NCBI RefSeq assembly: GCF_027359415.1
Contig: NZ_CP114780.1
Coordinates: 62,001-126,000, forward strand
DNA length: 64,000 bases
Source of the DNA: Prochlorococcus marinus str. MIT 0918
GTDB lineage: Bacteria; Cyanobacteriota; Cyanobacteriia; PCC-6307; Cyanobiaceae
Direction: 5' to 3'
Under the pieces are notes generated by a model. The model had not been told where the DNA came from. It saw only the letters and a program-made list of their open reading frames with translations, and ran no database searches. Shown here in pieces: positions 35,354-44,520 of the stretch (its first letter is position 1; every line of letters starts with the position of its first letter). The position numbers and the translations under genes are program-made.

Positions 35354-35674
35354 CTATCTATGACTTAATTGTTTATACTCTAAAAAATGAGTGTATATAA
35401 GAACTTGAGATGATATTTTTTGATTGTTTTTTTTGTTTTGACCATTAGTAAAAACAACAGTCATCATTATTAATGGTGCTATAAAAGCAGCTGATAAAAT
35501 GAGAGCAAGTAATTGAGTTGGTTTTACTATGGATACTTGTATTAAAGGCTCTTTACAAATAACACAGAGCATTTCTTTATTTTTGATGGTTCTCTTGACT
35601 TCAAGATAGGTCGAACAGTATGGGCAATGGTATTTAATCATTTTGCTTGGGACTGTGAAGCTTTTACTTTTCAT
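35354..35674 (-). CDS. Zinc-ribbon membrane protein
   Basis: 106 residues with a zinc-ribbon-like N-terminal part (CPYC near residue 17, and CVIC about 20 residues later) and a hydrophobic span LLALILSAAFIAPLIMMTVVF. The start could be the Met at residue 12 (MIKYHCPYC), directly before the ribbon. The last 25 residues look less conserved. Likely a small membrane-bound metal-binding protein. Confidence 0.6.
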   Translation of the reverse strand: MKSKSFTVPSKMIKYHCPYCSTYLEVKRTIKNKEMLCVICKEPLIQVSIVKPTQLLALILSAAFIAPLIMMTVVFTNGQNKKNNQKISSQVLIYTHFLEYKQLSHR

Positions 35675-35767
35675 TAGAAATTATGATTAATAAAATATTC
35701 GAAAATGAAACTTGGAAATCAAGATTAGAATAATGATATAAGATTATTTTGGCTAGTGTCTTTGCAT

Positions 35768-35839
35768 GCGGGTGTAGTTCAGTGGTAGAACGTCAGCTTC
35801 CCAAGCTGAATGTCGCCAGTTCAAATCTGGTCATCCGCT
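35768..35839 (+). tRNA. tRNA-Gly (anticodon CCC)
   Basis: 72-nt cloverleaf with acceptor GCGGGTG (35768-35774) paired to CATCCGC, D arm with GTTCAGTGGTAG, anticodon stem TCAGC/GCTGA around the loop TTCCCAA (anticodon CCC, reading GGG), and T arm CCAG-TTCAAAT-CTGG. The CCA end is not encoded. It is the only tRNA gene that I can see in the window. Confidence 0.95.
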
Positions 35840-35963
35840 TCATAGAGTTGCTTTTATTATTTAAATAACTACTAAAAATAGTGATTGCTTTTATTGAGGA
35901 ATTTATAACAGCTTCTACAAATGAGGTGTAGTGGTTTTCTCAAGTGCTCGATTTTAATGGCCT

Positions 35964-36449
35964 TTAAGTATTTTTTTCTGTTGTTTTAGTAGGTGATTTT
36001 CTGGCTCTTCTCGCTTTTCTTGGCTTTACTGCAGTCGTATCTGTAGCTTGTTTAGCAACAGAGCTTTTATTTGCTACGGCTTTAGTTGTTTTTGCTTTTG
36101 CTTTTGCTTTTGCTTTTGCTTTGGGAGCCTTATTTGCAGATGGTTTAGTTGTTTTCGTGCCTTTGCGTGTGCGATGGCTTAAGACCATAGCCCACTCATC
36201 AGAACTAAGATTTGCGGGTTTATTTCCATGGACCTCAGATACTTTAGCGGCCTTTTCAATATCCTTAATTAAGTTCATCCAAGATGAAGCATATCGCTTG
36301 TCAGATTGAGACTTTGCACCGCTTTCTACTAAGGATTCGACTACGCCTGCAGCTGTGATTTTCTTACGCCTACGATTGAAGATTTCTTTTTGAAGTTGAG
36401 CGATTAAGGCATCTGCCTTAGCGCTTAGCTTGATTGTAAATTGAGACAT
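35964..36449 (-). CDS. Histone H1-like basic protein, nucleoid or RNA binding
   Basis: 161 residues: a predicted soluble N-terminal helical domain (about residues 1-95) with KKITAAGVVESLVESG, and a low-complexity C-terminal tail rich in Lys, Ala and Thr (KAPKAKAKAKAKAKTTKA and KPRKARRARKSPTK). Such tails resemble eukaryotic histone H1 and bacterial H1-like DNA-binding proteins. The tail includes five tandem 6-bp DNA repeats. The protein is likely to bind nucleic acids, but the partner is not known. Expressed alone; converging with the tRNA region. Confidence 0.7.
   Translation of the reverse strand: MSQFTIKLSAKADALIAQLQKEIFNRRRKKITAAGVVESLVESGAKSQSDKRYASSWMNLIKDIEKAAKVSEVHGNKPANLSSDEWAMVLSHRTRKGTKTTKPSANKAPKAKAKAKAKAKTTKAVANKSSVAKQATDTTAVKPRKARRARKSPTKTTEKNT
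36090..36119. repeat. Hexanucleotide tandem repeat inside the H1-like gene
   Basis: Five tandem TTTTGC units on the plus strand, encoding alternating Lys-Ala in the basic tail on the minus strand. The repeat is in frame, so changes in copy number would only lengthen or shorten the tail by two residues per unit. Confidence 0.9.
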
Positions 36450-36630
36450 TGAGAGGAAGGCACCTAATTTATATCTACCATAAAAAAAGAAAGTCGCTTC
36501 AACAACTCTCTAATTAATGCTAGAGATTTAGTTTGAATTCTTATCTTAATTTACATGATTGATTCTAAAGATAATAATATTGATTCACATAACCTTAATA
36601 GGAAGTAAAAATTTATAAAATTAAAAAATT

Positions 36631-37056
36631 ATGAGATTATTAACATGGAATGATTTTGATGCTTGTGTATTGAATATTACCCATTCATGTAGACATAAAA
36701 AATTTAGAGGGGTTTATGGCTTCCCTAGAGGAGGCTTGTGCTTGGCAGTTGCAGTTAGTCATTCAATGAGAATTCCTTTTTTGTATGAACCTATGCCTGA
36801 TTCATTAGTTGTTGATGATATTTATGAAACAGGAGCTACTTTAAATAAAGTAAGAGAGTTGCCTGGTATTAGTACTTTTGTTTGGATTAGTAAGGTAGTG
36901 CCCGATTGGTGGAATGCAGTAGAAGTGAATGATTCGAAGGATTGGATTGTGTTCCCTTGGGAAGACCATCAATTTGCAGAACAAGATGAGAGGTCTTATC
37001 TAATGATGCGTAGTAAATTGAGTTATCCAAATTATTCCCAGGATATTTCCAGTTAG
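36631..37056 (+). CDS. Phosphoribosyltransferase-family protein
   Basis: 141-residue type I PRTase: VYGFPRGGLCLAVAVSH (PRPP loop region) and the signature LVVDDIYETGATLNK with two adjacent Asp residues, as in the PRPP-binding motif. It is shorter than nucleotide salvage enzymes, so the acceptor is unclear. It is isolated, more than 180 bp from neighbours on both sides. Confidence 0.8.
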   Translation: MRLLTWNDFDACVLNITHSCRHKKFRGVYGFPRGGLCLAVAVSHSMRIPFLYEPMPDSLVVDDIYETGATLNKVRELPGISTFVWISKVVPDWWNAVEVNDSKDWIVFPWEDHQFAEQDERSYLMMRSKLSYPNYSQDISS

Positions 37057-37261
37057 ATTATTTAATTAATCCAAAGAGCTTTTATCTGAGAATGTCTTTT
37101 AGTGTAAATGGGCTTGAGACTGTGTTTTAGTGTTTTGTGCATCCATTGGGACAATATGTGTTTTTGGTCGAGCTGGTTGACCTTATATTTTAGGAAATAA
37201 GAGATGTTTTTTTAAGTTATCACTGTAAAAATCCAATTTTCCTCAGAAGAATTAGAAAATA

Positions 37262-37393
37262 GTGCGATTTTCAGGAATTCATCAAAATAATTTAGGTGGG
37301 CTTTACGTGATTTTCGTAGAGAAATCATTCCTAGAAGAACATTCGTACTACTTGAGTGAGCTTGGACGCTATTGGTGGTGTCAGCCTAAATAA
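37262..37393 (+). CDS. Possible 43-residue protein with GTG start
   Basis: A frame starting at GTG (37262) reads MRFSGIHQNNLGGLYVIFV and continues KSFLEEHSYYLSELGRYWWCQPK. The aromatic and charged mixture looks protein-like, and the frame is closed upstream by a TAG three codons before the GTG, so no earlier ATG is available. A perfect terminator follows at 37463. It may be a real small gene or a coincidental frame in a small RNA. Confidence 0.4.
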   Translation: MRFSGIHQNNLGGLYVIFVEKSFLEEHSYYLSELGRYWWCQPK

Positions 37394-37721
37394 AATTGGT
37401 CGATATTTGGGGGCTTGATTTCTTCAGTTAAATCATTTAAAAAGAGTATTCCCCATCACCCAGACCCAGCGCATGTCGCAAGGGTCTTTTTTTTGGTTGT
37501 TGCTGGTTTGAGCAGAAGTTTTCCTATAAGCGTAAGTTTTATAATAAGAAAATCAATGAGTTTTAATTCCTTACGAAAAATTGATAGCCCAACTTTAATA
37601 GCTAGATAAATACCATCACATTTGTTACTTTTAGTTGAAGATCAATAGAATTTTTTTTAATAAGGATATACAACATGTTTGATTTGATTATTCTCTTAGT
37701 AGAACTTAAAACCGATCTTAA
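37394..37721. other. Intergenic stretch with a terminator
   Basis: The only structure is the terminator at 37463-37494. The frame at 37415-37609 runs over it, has no support and was rejected. The rest is AT-rich and precedes the ATG at 37722. Confidence 0.4.
37463..37494 (+). terminator. Rho-independent terminator with U8
   Basis: GACCC (37463-37467) pairs with GGGTC (37482-37486), with an inner GCG/CGC pair around the CATGT loop (single-base and two-base mismatches), followed directly by eight Ts. This is a textbook plus-strand terminator. It closes the transcript of the 43-residue frame at 37262 or an unannotated RNA. Confidence 0.85.
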
Positions 37722-37970
37722 ATGATTTTATTGAATATTACCAATGCGTCTGAGGTTGTAAAAGCAAAGGCCGGTAAGTTGTTTGAAAAAATTACTCCTG
37801 ATAGGATTGATCAAAAGCTGGTTGAAGCCCAAGTAATTCAAACCATGATAGAACAGATGAAATTGGAAGGCCTTGAAGGGGAAATCTCTAGTGTCAAAGG
37901 ACTTGAAGTAATAGGAACAGATCTGATAACCAAAAGTACTTTTGTTGTAAGAGAAACTAAAAAGTTTTGA
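37722..37970 (+). CDS. Small soluble protein of unknown function
   Basis: 82 residues without a span. The N-terminal half is helical (TNASEVVKAKAGKLFEKIT), the C-terminus has strands (GLEVIGTDLITKSTFVV). The pattern suggests an alpha/beta fold seen in picocyanobacterial conserved hypotheticals, but no family is known to me. A clean ATG lies after an AT-rich stretch. Confidence 0.6.
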   Translation: MILLNITNASEVVKAKAGKLFEKITPDRIDQKLVEAQVIQTMIEQMKLEGLEGEISSVKGLEVIGTDLITKSTFVVRETKKF

Positions 37971-38129
37971 TTAAATATATTTAATCTATTCTTTTAGGTT
38001 GGAAATTTAATTGCAATATCATTAAAAGCCATTTAAAATAGATAAATTTATTTATTAAACTTTGCACGTATAAAATTTCATTGGTTAATATTATAAATGG
38101 ATAGGTTTAATTAAAAAGTCTTTTGTCTT

Positions 38130-38468
38130 ATGCCATTAATTACAGTTCAAACATCAAGTTGTGATATTGAGAACCCTCAGTCATTTCTTCAAGATCTTTC
38201 GAAAGAGTTATCTTCATTAACCGGTAAGCCAGAAAGTTATGTCATGACACAACTTCATCAAAATGTTCCTATGACTTTTGGTGGAACACCCAAAGCTTCT
38301 TGTTATATAGAAATTAAATCAATAGGTTCGATTGATCCGTCTAATATGTCGAAGGCTTTTTGCAAGTTGATAGAAGAAAGGATTGGGATCCCTAGTGATC
38401 GTATTTATATTAGTTTTGAGGATGTACCGGCAAAATTATGGGGTTGGGATGGTAGGACTTTTGGATAA
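38130..38468 (+). CDS. MIF/tautomerase-superfamily protein
   Basis: 112-residue macrophage-migration-inhibitory-factor-like protein. After Met removal the N-terminal proline (MPLITVQT) would be the general base, as in all tautomerase superfamily members. Further marks are KELSSLTGKPESYVM and the C-terminal DVPAKLWGWDGRTFG. These cyanobacterial MIF homologues have tautomerase activity in vitro in some species; the physiological substrate is unknown. Confidence 0.9.
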   Translation: MPLITVQTSSCDIENPQSFLQDLSKELSSLTGKPESYVMTQLHQNVPMTFGGTPKASCYIEIKSIGSIDPSNMSKAFCKLIEERIGIPSDRIYISFEDVPAKLWGWDGRTFG

Positions 38469-38536
38469 GACAGGTCTAAATACTTATGACAAATCTTTAG
38501 AATTTTGCCATTTTATAAATTACACTTTTAAATAAT

Positions 38537-38704
38537 ATGGCCCATCCAATACCTTGGTTGTTTATAGTTTGCTTTTTTCTATGGATTATTAATAATCTTT
38601 TATTACTTAACCATAAAGTATACCTTAGTCGAGAAGAGCAAATAGACCATCAGTATAAATCGATTGCAAAATTATATCCTAAAGGTACTTATATCTCTAA
38701 ATAA
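38537..38704 (+). CDS. 55-residue single-span membrane protein
   Basis: Starts MAHPIPWLFIVCFFLWIINN, with a hydrophobic span through residue 22, then a polar tail with KVYLSREEQ. It follows the MIF gene by 68 bp in the same direction and converges with the Nramp-like gene 45 bp away. Function unknown. Confidence 0.55.
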   Translation: MAHPIPWLFIVCFFLWIINNLLLLNHKVYLSREEQIDHQYKSIAKLYPKGTYISK

Positions 38705-38749
38705 GATTCAATTTAATTTAATTGGTAATTAATATTATTCAGCTAACAT

Positions 38750-40057
38750 TCATTTTATAATTCCAAACCCAAAAAATGAATTAGCTATAAATAACAAGCT
38801 AAATCCTGAAAGGAATATTAATCCAAACCAGCACAAGCCTTTCATTAACCTTCCATACCGATATTTCTTTGATATTAGAGAACTATTAATAGTGTCCATT
38901 GCCATCCAAGCAAATAGAGGAGCAGTTAAAAAACTTCCTGACATTGCACCAAACACAAAATCTTTGATTGTTATGCCGCCTGTTTTTGCTATTAGTAGTG
39001 AAAATATAGAAGCTAATACATGCAATACAATCCATAATTTTAAGCGTTTCTTTTCTTTAGAAGAAGAGGTTATTCCCCTATCTTTAGCTTGTAAAAGACC
39101 TTGTATAGCAGAAATACTACGAGGGTAGGCATCTAAGCAAGTTAGTGTAGTACTAAACATTGCAGCAAAAGAGGCCGGTACAATTATCCATTTAGCCCAA
39201 CCTCCTATAGCTTCTGTGTAAAGTCGAATAAGGTTTTGAGCAAAAGACACTCCACTCCCTGACATCATTGTTTCTCCACTTCCGTACATTGTTAAAGCAC
39301 CAAGAGATACAAAAAATATTGCAGTAATAACAGTAATTAAATAGCCAAGATTAAAATCAAATTCAGCTTCTTCAATGCTTGCTTTATGTTTAGTGTCATT
39401 TTCTTTAGAAAACATCCATAAAGATGGCCAAACACATAGCTCTACTGGACCAGGCATCCATCCCATTAGTGGTATTAAAAATGAAAGGTTCTCAAGTCTC
39501 CATGGGCTTGGATTAGAATCGTATAAGTTTATCACTACTGAATCTATTGAACCACTTATCAGTAGTGATATTAGAGCAAATCCTGTTAAAATTGTTAGCA
39601 GAATCACTAAAAATTTTGATATTCGGTCTAGCGCTTTGTATTGACCTATTAGTAAAATTAGCCCACTAATAATTAATACTCCTATTGATAAATCGATAGG
39701 AGGGGAAAGTGAAAGTAACGGGATATTAGTTAAAAGAAGACCAGAAACAAAACTTACTGCAGCTATAGTAAAGGTTCCAGTTATCAAACTGACAGTTAGA
39801 TAAAGTGGTAAATATAGTTTGCTTCTAGCTTTAAACCCTTCTAGTAATGAAAGTCCACTAACTGCTGTAAATCTTGTACCAACAAGTAAAAATGGATACT
39901 TTATTAAATTAGTCAATAAAATTAGTCCAATTAAACTAAACCCAAACTTTGCTCCAGCTGTAGTTGAAGACATTAAATGCGAACCCCCAATGCAAGCACC
40001 AGCTAGAAGAATGCCAGGTCCTAGGCTTTTTTGAATTCCTTGCCTCAAATCTTTCAT
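38750..40057 (-). CDS. Nramp-related divalent metal transporter
   Basis: 435 residues with about 11 spans. The first span contains GPGILLAGACIGGSHLMSS, related to the Nramp DPGN region, and the sixth-span equivalent carries GWMPGPVEL where classical Nramp proteins have a MPH-type motif. The altered metal-site residues place it in the Nramp-related (NRMT-like) branch, so Mn, Fe or Mg cannot be told apart. Plasma membrane importer of divalent metals is the best call. Confidence 0.75.
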   Translation of the reverse strand: MKDLRQGIQKSLGPGILLAGACIGGSHLMSSTTAGAKFGFSLIGLILLTNLIKYPFLLVGTRFTAVSGLSLLEGFKARSKLYLPLYLTVSLITGTFTIAAVSFVSGLLLTNIPLLSLSPPIDLSIGVLIISGLILLIGQYKALDRISKFLVILLTILTGFALISLLISGSIDSVVINLYDSNPSPWRLENLSFLIPLMGWMPGPVELCVWPSLWMFSKENDTKHKASIEEAEFDFNLGYLITVITAIFFVSLGALTMYGSGETMMSGSGVSFAQNLIRLYTEAIGGWAKWIIVPASFAAMFSTTLTCLDAYPRSISAIQGLLQAKDRGITSSSKEKKRLKLWIVLHVLASIFSLLIAKTGGITIKDFVFGAMSGSFLTAPLFAWMAMDTINSSLISKKYRYGRLMKGLCWFGLIFLSGFSLLFIANSFFGFGIIK

Positions 40058-40239
40058 TATTAAGTTAGTTGTCTTATCTATGGTGAGTACTAAAACAACT
40101 ATTGTGTACTTTAGATTACAAAAGTAGATGATTATAGTTTTCCATTTTTCGCTTATAGAATCATATGTATCCAGCTAAGACTTCAGCATATAGAGTTTCT
40201 ATTATCTAATTGAATGATTAGTAAGTATTAATTTTCTTT

Positions 40240-40485
40240 TTAAGAGTAAAAAAGAATCACTAACCCTTTTTTTGAATAATGTGACTCTCTTTCTTCTCTA
40301 CTTAAATCCAGACCAACCTCCAAACCTTCCTTAAGTGCTTCTTCGTAGGATACTTTAGGAGAGTTAGGTATCTCTTTCTTGCATAATGCAGCTATTCCAA
40401 TAGGTGTAGCGTGCCAATGAAATTTAGAAGTTTGCCCTATAGCAGGTTCTCTAAGTGAATCCTCCAGCAGTTCTTGTGTAGACAT
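40240..40485 (-). CDS. Soluble protein of unknown function
   Basis: 81 residues with a conserved-looking mid segment KFHWHATPIGIAALCKKE and a following amphipathic helix. No motif permits a functional call. Short intergenic gaps on either side. Confidence 0.55.
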   Translation of the reverse strand: MSTQELLEDSLREPAIGQTSKFHWHATPIGIAALCKKEIPNSPKVSYEEALKEGLEVGLDLSREERESHYSKKGLVILFYS

Positions 40486-40647
40486 GTGTTTTGAACTAAA
40501 AGAGTAAGTTCTTATAACAATGGCAAAGATTTTATAAAATTGCGATAAATTCTTTGTTTTCAGGACTTAAAGCAAAAAATATTTTAAGTCTCTTTAATAA
40601 ATTAATAATGTTAGAGATATTTAAAAGCAGATTAATTCCCTGATTTG

Positions 40648-41574
40648 CTAGTTAATGATTTGCAGCACAAATGACCATATAGGTATGGTTATTAATGACG
40701 AAAGCGTGCTCCAGACGACAAGTGAGCGGGCTATATCTTGATTTCGTTCACTTGATTCAGCGATTAATAATATTGACAATGCAGTAGGAGCAGCAGCCTG
40801 AAGAACCAATGCATTTCTCATAATGTTATTCATACCAATGCTTAGACATATTCCAAGCATCAAAGTTGGAAATAATATTAGCTTTGTTAATAAGCTATTT
40901 TTTACTGTTTGAAATTCTTTAGTAATAGTTGCTTTTTTAAAGGGATTTAATACCCCAAGACGCATGCCAACAATTAAAAGAGCTAGGAAAATGACAATTT
41001 TAGATGGAATCCAAAGAATCGAAGCTATTGGCTTATCCCATGGTGTGATACTAATTATCAGGAATCCAAGTAGACCTTTGCTTGCAGGGCTTTTAGTTAT
41101 GTGTCCTAAGAAAACTTTAAACTTTTCAAGTATTGTCAACTTTTTATCGGCATCCCCAATTATGAATGGCCCTACAGTCCATATGAGTAAAGTTGCACCA
41201 ATATCAAATCCCATGCTGAAGCTCAGTGCCTCAGTAGGTAATAAAGATAAAGATATGGGAATTCCAAAATAGCCTGTATTTCCGAAGGTACTTCCTAGAA
41301 GCAAAATAGAATTTAAAAAAACCTTTCTGTATTTTTGGTAAATAATTAATGTAACTATTAAAATGCCAATTGCTAATAATCCTATAAATGCAGCTTCTAA
41401 AAGATTCCAATCGATACCAGTATTAAGAAGTAAGCCCATTAAGCTTATGGGAATTCCAAATTCGCTAAGTGGTTTAGCTACTCTTGTTGAAATGTTTTGA
41501 TCAAATTGCCCAATTAAATACCCTAGAAAAAGACATGGAATTAACTCAGTAATTAGATTTAAAATATTCATCAA
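40648..41574 (-). CDS. Auxin efflux carrier (AEC) family permease
   Basis: 308-residue transporter with about ten spans arranged as two repeats, as in the AEC/MleP family. The N-terminal repeat has CLFLGYLIGQ and the central part GSTFGNTGYFGIPIS, with the NxGxxGxP-like crossover motif of these carriers. Members export small organic anions or indole compounds, but the substrate is not predictable. Confidence 0.85.
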   Translation of the reverse strand: MMNILNLITELIPCLFLGYLIGQFDQNISTRVAKPLSEFGIPISLMGLLLNTGIDWNLLEAAFIGLLAIGILIVTLIIYQKYRKVFLNSILLLGSTFGNTGYFGIPISLSLLPTEALSFSMGFDIGATLLIWTVGPFIIGDADKKLTILEKFKVFLGHITKSPASKGLLGFLIISITPWDKPIASILWIPSKIVIFLALLIVGMRLGVLNPFKKATITKEFQTVKNSLLTKLILFPTLMLGICLSIGMNNIMRNALVLQAAAPTALSILLIAESSERNQDIARSLVVWSTLSSLITIPIWSFVLQIIN

Positions 41575-41625
41575 ATTATTAAAAACTGTTCTAGTGAGAA
41601 ATTGTTATTCTTGATTGATCCTTTA

Positions 41626-42258
41626 TTAAGGAGCAGCTAGTCGAGATAGATATGCCCCCTCTTTTCCGGCGTTAATCCAACCTGTTGCAATTGTTTTAGT
41701 AGCAATATGACTAATGCGACCTCTATGAATATGAGATAATCCCGCTGGAAAGATTATAAGCTTTCCACGTTTTGCAGGTTCATGATGCTTTTGCCAATGA
41801 AACTCTGTACCTCCAGAGGTAACATCATTACAATAAAGAATCCATGCAAGTACCCTAGCAGTAGGTTCTGTGATTTCAGAATTAATAGTCCAATCACAAT
41901 GCCATTCTTTAAAACCTTCGCCAGGAGCATAATTTTGTATATTAAATATTGGATTTATAAAAAGATCTTTGTCAGGGCAGCACTCTTTAAAGAGGGGGCG
42001 TTCTTTTAAGTAACAATTAAGAGCAGCATTTACTCCTTTTAAGAGGACCTGAGAAAGTGCAAAACCTTCTGGATCTGAGCGGTCAATAGCCACAAGACTA
42101 ATATCGGTAGATATTTTAGCCTCTGTTGGTACCCCATTCAGTTGACTCCCAAATGCGATGCCTTTCCTATGTAAATCAGTACGCCTATGAAAAAAATCAA
42201 TAATCCCATCGGCTACAGTTTCAAATCCTTTATTGCTATAGGAGGCTATTAAATACAT
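41626..42258 (-). CDS. 2-oxoglutarate-Fe(II) dioxygenase family protein
   Basis: 210-residue PKHX-type hydroxylase-like protein. The iron site is seen as HCD (in KEWHCDWTIN) and the distal His in GLSHIHRGRIS, followed by the basic K-x-I-x-TGW that binds 2-oxoglutarate. The middle segment SGGTEFHW matches the double-stranded beta helix. The substrate is unknown. Confidence 0.8.
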   Translation of the reverse strand: MYLIASYSNKGFETVADGIIDFFHRRTDLHRKGIAFGSQLNGVPTEAKISTDISLVAIDRSDPEGFALSQVLLKGVNAALNCYLKERPLFKECCPDKDLFINPIFNIQNYAPGEGFKEWHCDWTINSEITEPTARVLAWILYCNDVTSGGTEFHWQKHHEPAKRGKLIIFPAGLSHIHRGRISHIATKTIATGWINAGKEGAYLSRLAAP

Positions 42259-42322
42259 AGATAAATATGTTTTTAAGCATTAATAATAAAGAGTTATAGT
42301 TAGGATCTTTATTTGTTTTTAG

Positions 42323-42520
42323 CTAAGCTTCATGCTTTTTTTCCTCGGAAGTCATATCCGGGAAAGCTAGAACATCTTCGTAACTAGGTAAATCTACAAT
42401 CCATTCGGCGAATTCGTTGATCAAAGCATATTGATCTTTCCCCTTTACGTGCTTGGACCTATCTAATACATGAATCATAGCAAGAGAAAGTGATTCAATT
42501 GCTGAATTGACTTCTTGCAT
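42323..42520 (-). CDS. Small soluble protein of unknown function
   Basis: 65 residues, helical and acidic, ending in FPDMTSEEKKHEA. The stretch INEFAEWIVD resembles IMEFKEWLIED in the 76-residue protein at 49550-49780, so the two may be distant paralogues. No further assignment. Confidence 0.5.
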   Translation of the reverse strand: MQEVNSAIESLSLAMIHVLDRSKHVKGKDQYALINEFAEWIVDLPSYEDVLAFPDMTSEEKKHEA

Positions 42521-42838
42521 AGCATTTAATATTCACTTTATGTTACCTACATTTGCAAGGAAAGCTACTCTAAGTAGTCAATTTTGTTTTGCAGGCTGTA
42601 ATTCTATCGTTTCAGCTGAAAAATATCTTTGTGTTTGATTTTAAGATTTATATAATTCAACCTATCTTATTAACATCTTATCTTGATTGATTAATTTAAT
42701 ATTAGGCATGAAGATATTTTATTAAAATAAATTTAAGAGAATTCATATTTTCTTCTAAGGTAAAAAGATTTTAATTTAGTAATCAATTGATATTAATCAT
42801 TTTTCTCTATAAGGACTGATATGCTCCTTTGAACTGAA
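42521..42838. other. Intergenic, no structure recognised
   Basis: AT-rich stretch without a protein-like frame or clear hairpin; it presumably holds the promoter of the gene at 42520 (minus strand). Confidence 0.4.
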
Positions 42839-43270
42839 TTAAGTGATTATTTCTATGATTCCTTCTGTTACATATTTAGCAAGATCTTCAATATTAGTGT
42901 CTATCTCATCAGTTTCAATATTCCATCTGCTTGAAATTTTCTTGGTTAATTGATGTTGTTTAGCATGATCAAGCATTGATTTAATCATAAAATCATGCAA
43001 ACTTACTTTCATTCTTATCTTTAGATAATCCCATACTGAATTATCTAGATTATTAATATACTTTATATCATCAGTTCCTGTGTAGTCATATAGTTCCATT
43101 ACCCCATGATGGCAAAAAATTTGACCTAATTCATCATAAGCGCTTGTTGCTTCTTTGGCATGTTCATATTCTGCAAGCATCCACTCTAATTCCTTACTCT
43201 TAACTTCATTGCCATCTCGGACTGAACGAAGAAGTTTATAGAATGAACCAAATTCGACTGGGTTCGCCAT
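42839..43270 (-). CDS. Soluble helical protein of unknown function
   Basis: 143 residues, helical throughout, with no signal peptide or span. A pair of histidines (IFCHHGVMELYDY) in the middle could coordinate a metal, which is speculative. No recognisable family. Confidence 0.55.
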   Translation of the reverse strand: MANPVEFGSFYKLLRSVRDGNEVKSKELEWMLAEYEHAKEATSAYDELGQIFCHHGVMELYDYTGTDDIKYINNLDNSVWDYLKIRMKVSLHDFMIKSMLDHAKQHQLTKKISSRWNIETDEIDTNIEDLAKYVTEGIIEIIT

Positions 43271-43587
43271 TTAATCAGTTTAATTTAACTAACAATAGTA
43301 ATCTTTTATGATTTAGTAAATGGTTTTAAAATTTATTTGTACTTTTGTCCATATATCCTCTATGAGCGTTTATTTGATTTTTCAGACCTGAATTACAATA
43401 TCTAAATTCAATTACTTAATTAAGCTTAGCTTCTTCAAGAATTTATTTCTTGTTGATTAGAGGAATACCCTTTTTAATACAAGTATTAAAGATGTATGTA
43501 AGATAAATACCGTCTTTATATCCTCATAATCAATCGCCTACTTCATTTCTGATTAATAAGATATATAATCATATATTCCATATACAA
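43271..43587. other. Intergenic, one weak hairpin
   Basis: No gene-like frame. A weak CAAGAA/TTCTTG hairpin is near 43437-43453. AT-rich. Confidence 0.35.
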
Positions 43588-43761
43588 ATGAAATATATAA
43601 TTTCTAGACATGATGGTGGTTTTGATCACATCACTAAACAAGAATTTGATAATTATGATGATGCCTATGATCTTTTAGAAGGTATTTACTCAGATCTATG
43701 CTGTTCTGATGCAGATTATGATGATCGTCCTTATTATGAGATAAGGGGAGTCAAAAATTAG
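43588..43761 (+). CDS. 57-residue acidic protein
   Basis: Starts MKYIISRHDGGFDHITKQEF and includes a run of acidic and aromatic residues (NYDDAYDLLEGIYSD, then DADYDDRPYYE). The acidic-aromatic composition is highly distinctive and argues for a real protein. No family known. Confidence 0.6.
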   Translation: MKYIISRHDGGFDHITKQEFDNYDDAYDLLEGIYSDLCCSDADYDDRPYYEIRGVKN

Positions 43762-43833
43762 ATATGCTAATTTTTATCTAATAAATAGCCGTTTTCTATA
43801 TATTAATACTATTATAAAAAAAATTTTTTTAAT

Positions 43834-44007
43834 ATGTCTAAGAACAGTCTTAATGAAGAAGAATTAAGAGAGATTTGTGAAGATGCCTTTGTTAATATCA
43901 AGGAGGCTTGTATTACTTTGCAGGAAAAAACCAAGTGTTCAAATAAAGTAGTTGTAGACATGCTTAACAATGTTATTGATTTCTATACTTCTAAGAAACT
44001 AAAATAA
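43834..44007 (+). CDS. 57-residue soluble protein
   Basis: Starts MSKNSLNEEELREICEDAF, helical, three cysteines (EIC, EACIT, KCSN). It follows the acidic protein by 72 bp, same strand, possibly the same transcript. Function unknown. Confidence 0.55.
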   Translation: MSKNSLNEEELREICEDAFVNIKEACITLQEKTKCSNKVVVDMLNNVIDFYTSKKLK

Positions 44008-44057
44008 TTTGATTTGAAATTACTTTTGTTTTTTAACAAGAAAATATATATATTATT

Positions 44058-44243
44058 TTAGTTATTATATTCAATTCTTCTTCTTTCTTCATGCATCTCT
44101 TCAATTCTTTGATATATAGTCTTTAAACTTTTATTTATTTCATCTATATTATCAAAACATTCCAATGATTTGATAACTTTAAGAAGATTCTCTTTGCTTT
44201 CAATAAGTCTTCTGCATTCTAGACTTCCAGATTCATAGGACAT
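44058..44243 (-). CDS. Small coiled-coil protein
   Basis: 61 residues, helical (YESGSLECRRLIESKENL... IYQRIEEMHEERRRIE), probably a coiled coil. It converges on the gene ending at 44007. Not recognised. Confidence 0.5.
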   Translation of the reverse strand: MSYESGSLECRRLIESKENLLKVIKSLECFDNIDEINKSLKTIYQRIEEMHEERRRIEYNN

Positions 44244-44520
44244 GGTATTTGATCAAAAGAATAATGATTGGATGAAAATCAACCTAATGAAGGTTACCTA
44301 TAGAGGCTGTAGGCTTTTACACCTAAATAGATTTTCAATATAAGCTTAGTCGTTATTTACTTTATTTTAAGTTTCTGTGATGAGTTAAATTATACAAAAC
44401 GATAAATTAAAATGATATATGTCTTTTCGCATAGACCATCAAATTTCGTCTATTTAATAATGTTTTAGTTTAACTTTACTTATCATTGACTATAAGCACT
44501 TATTGTCATAGGACATATAA

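Noticed and set aside
35768-35839. tRNA-Gly as an attachment site of a genomic island.
   Set aside because: No integrase and no obvious direct repeat of the tRNA end was found nearby.
37415-37609. 64-codon plus-strand frame.
   Set aside because: It runs through a strong rho-independent terminator.
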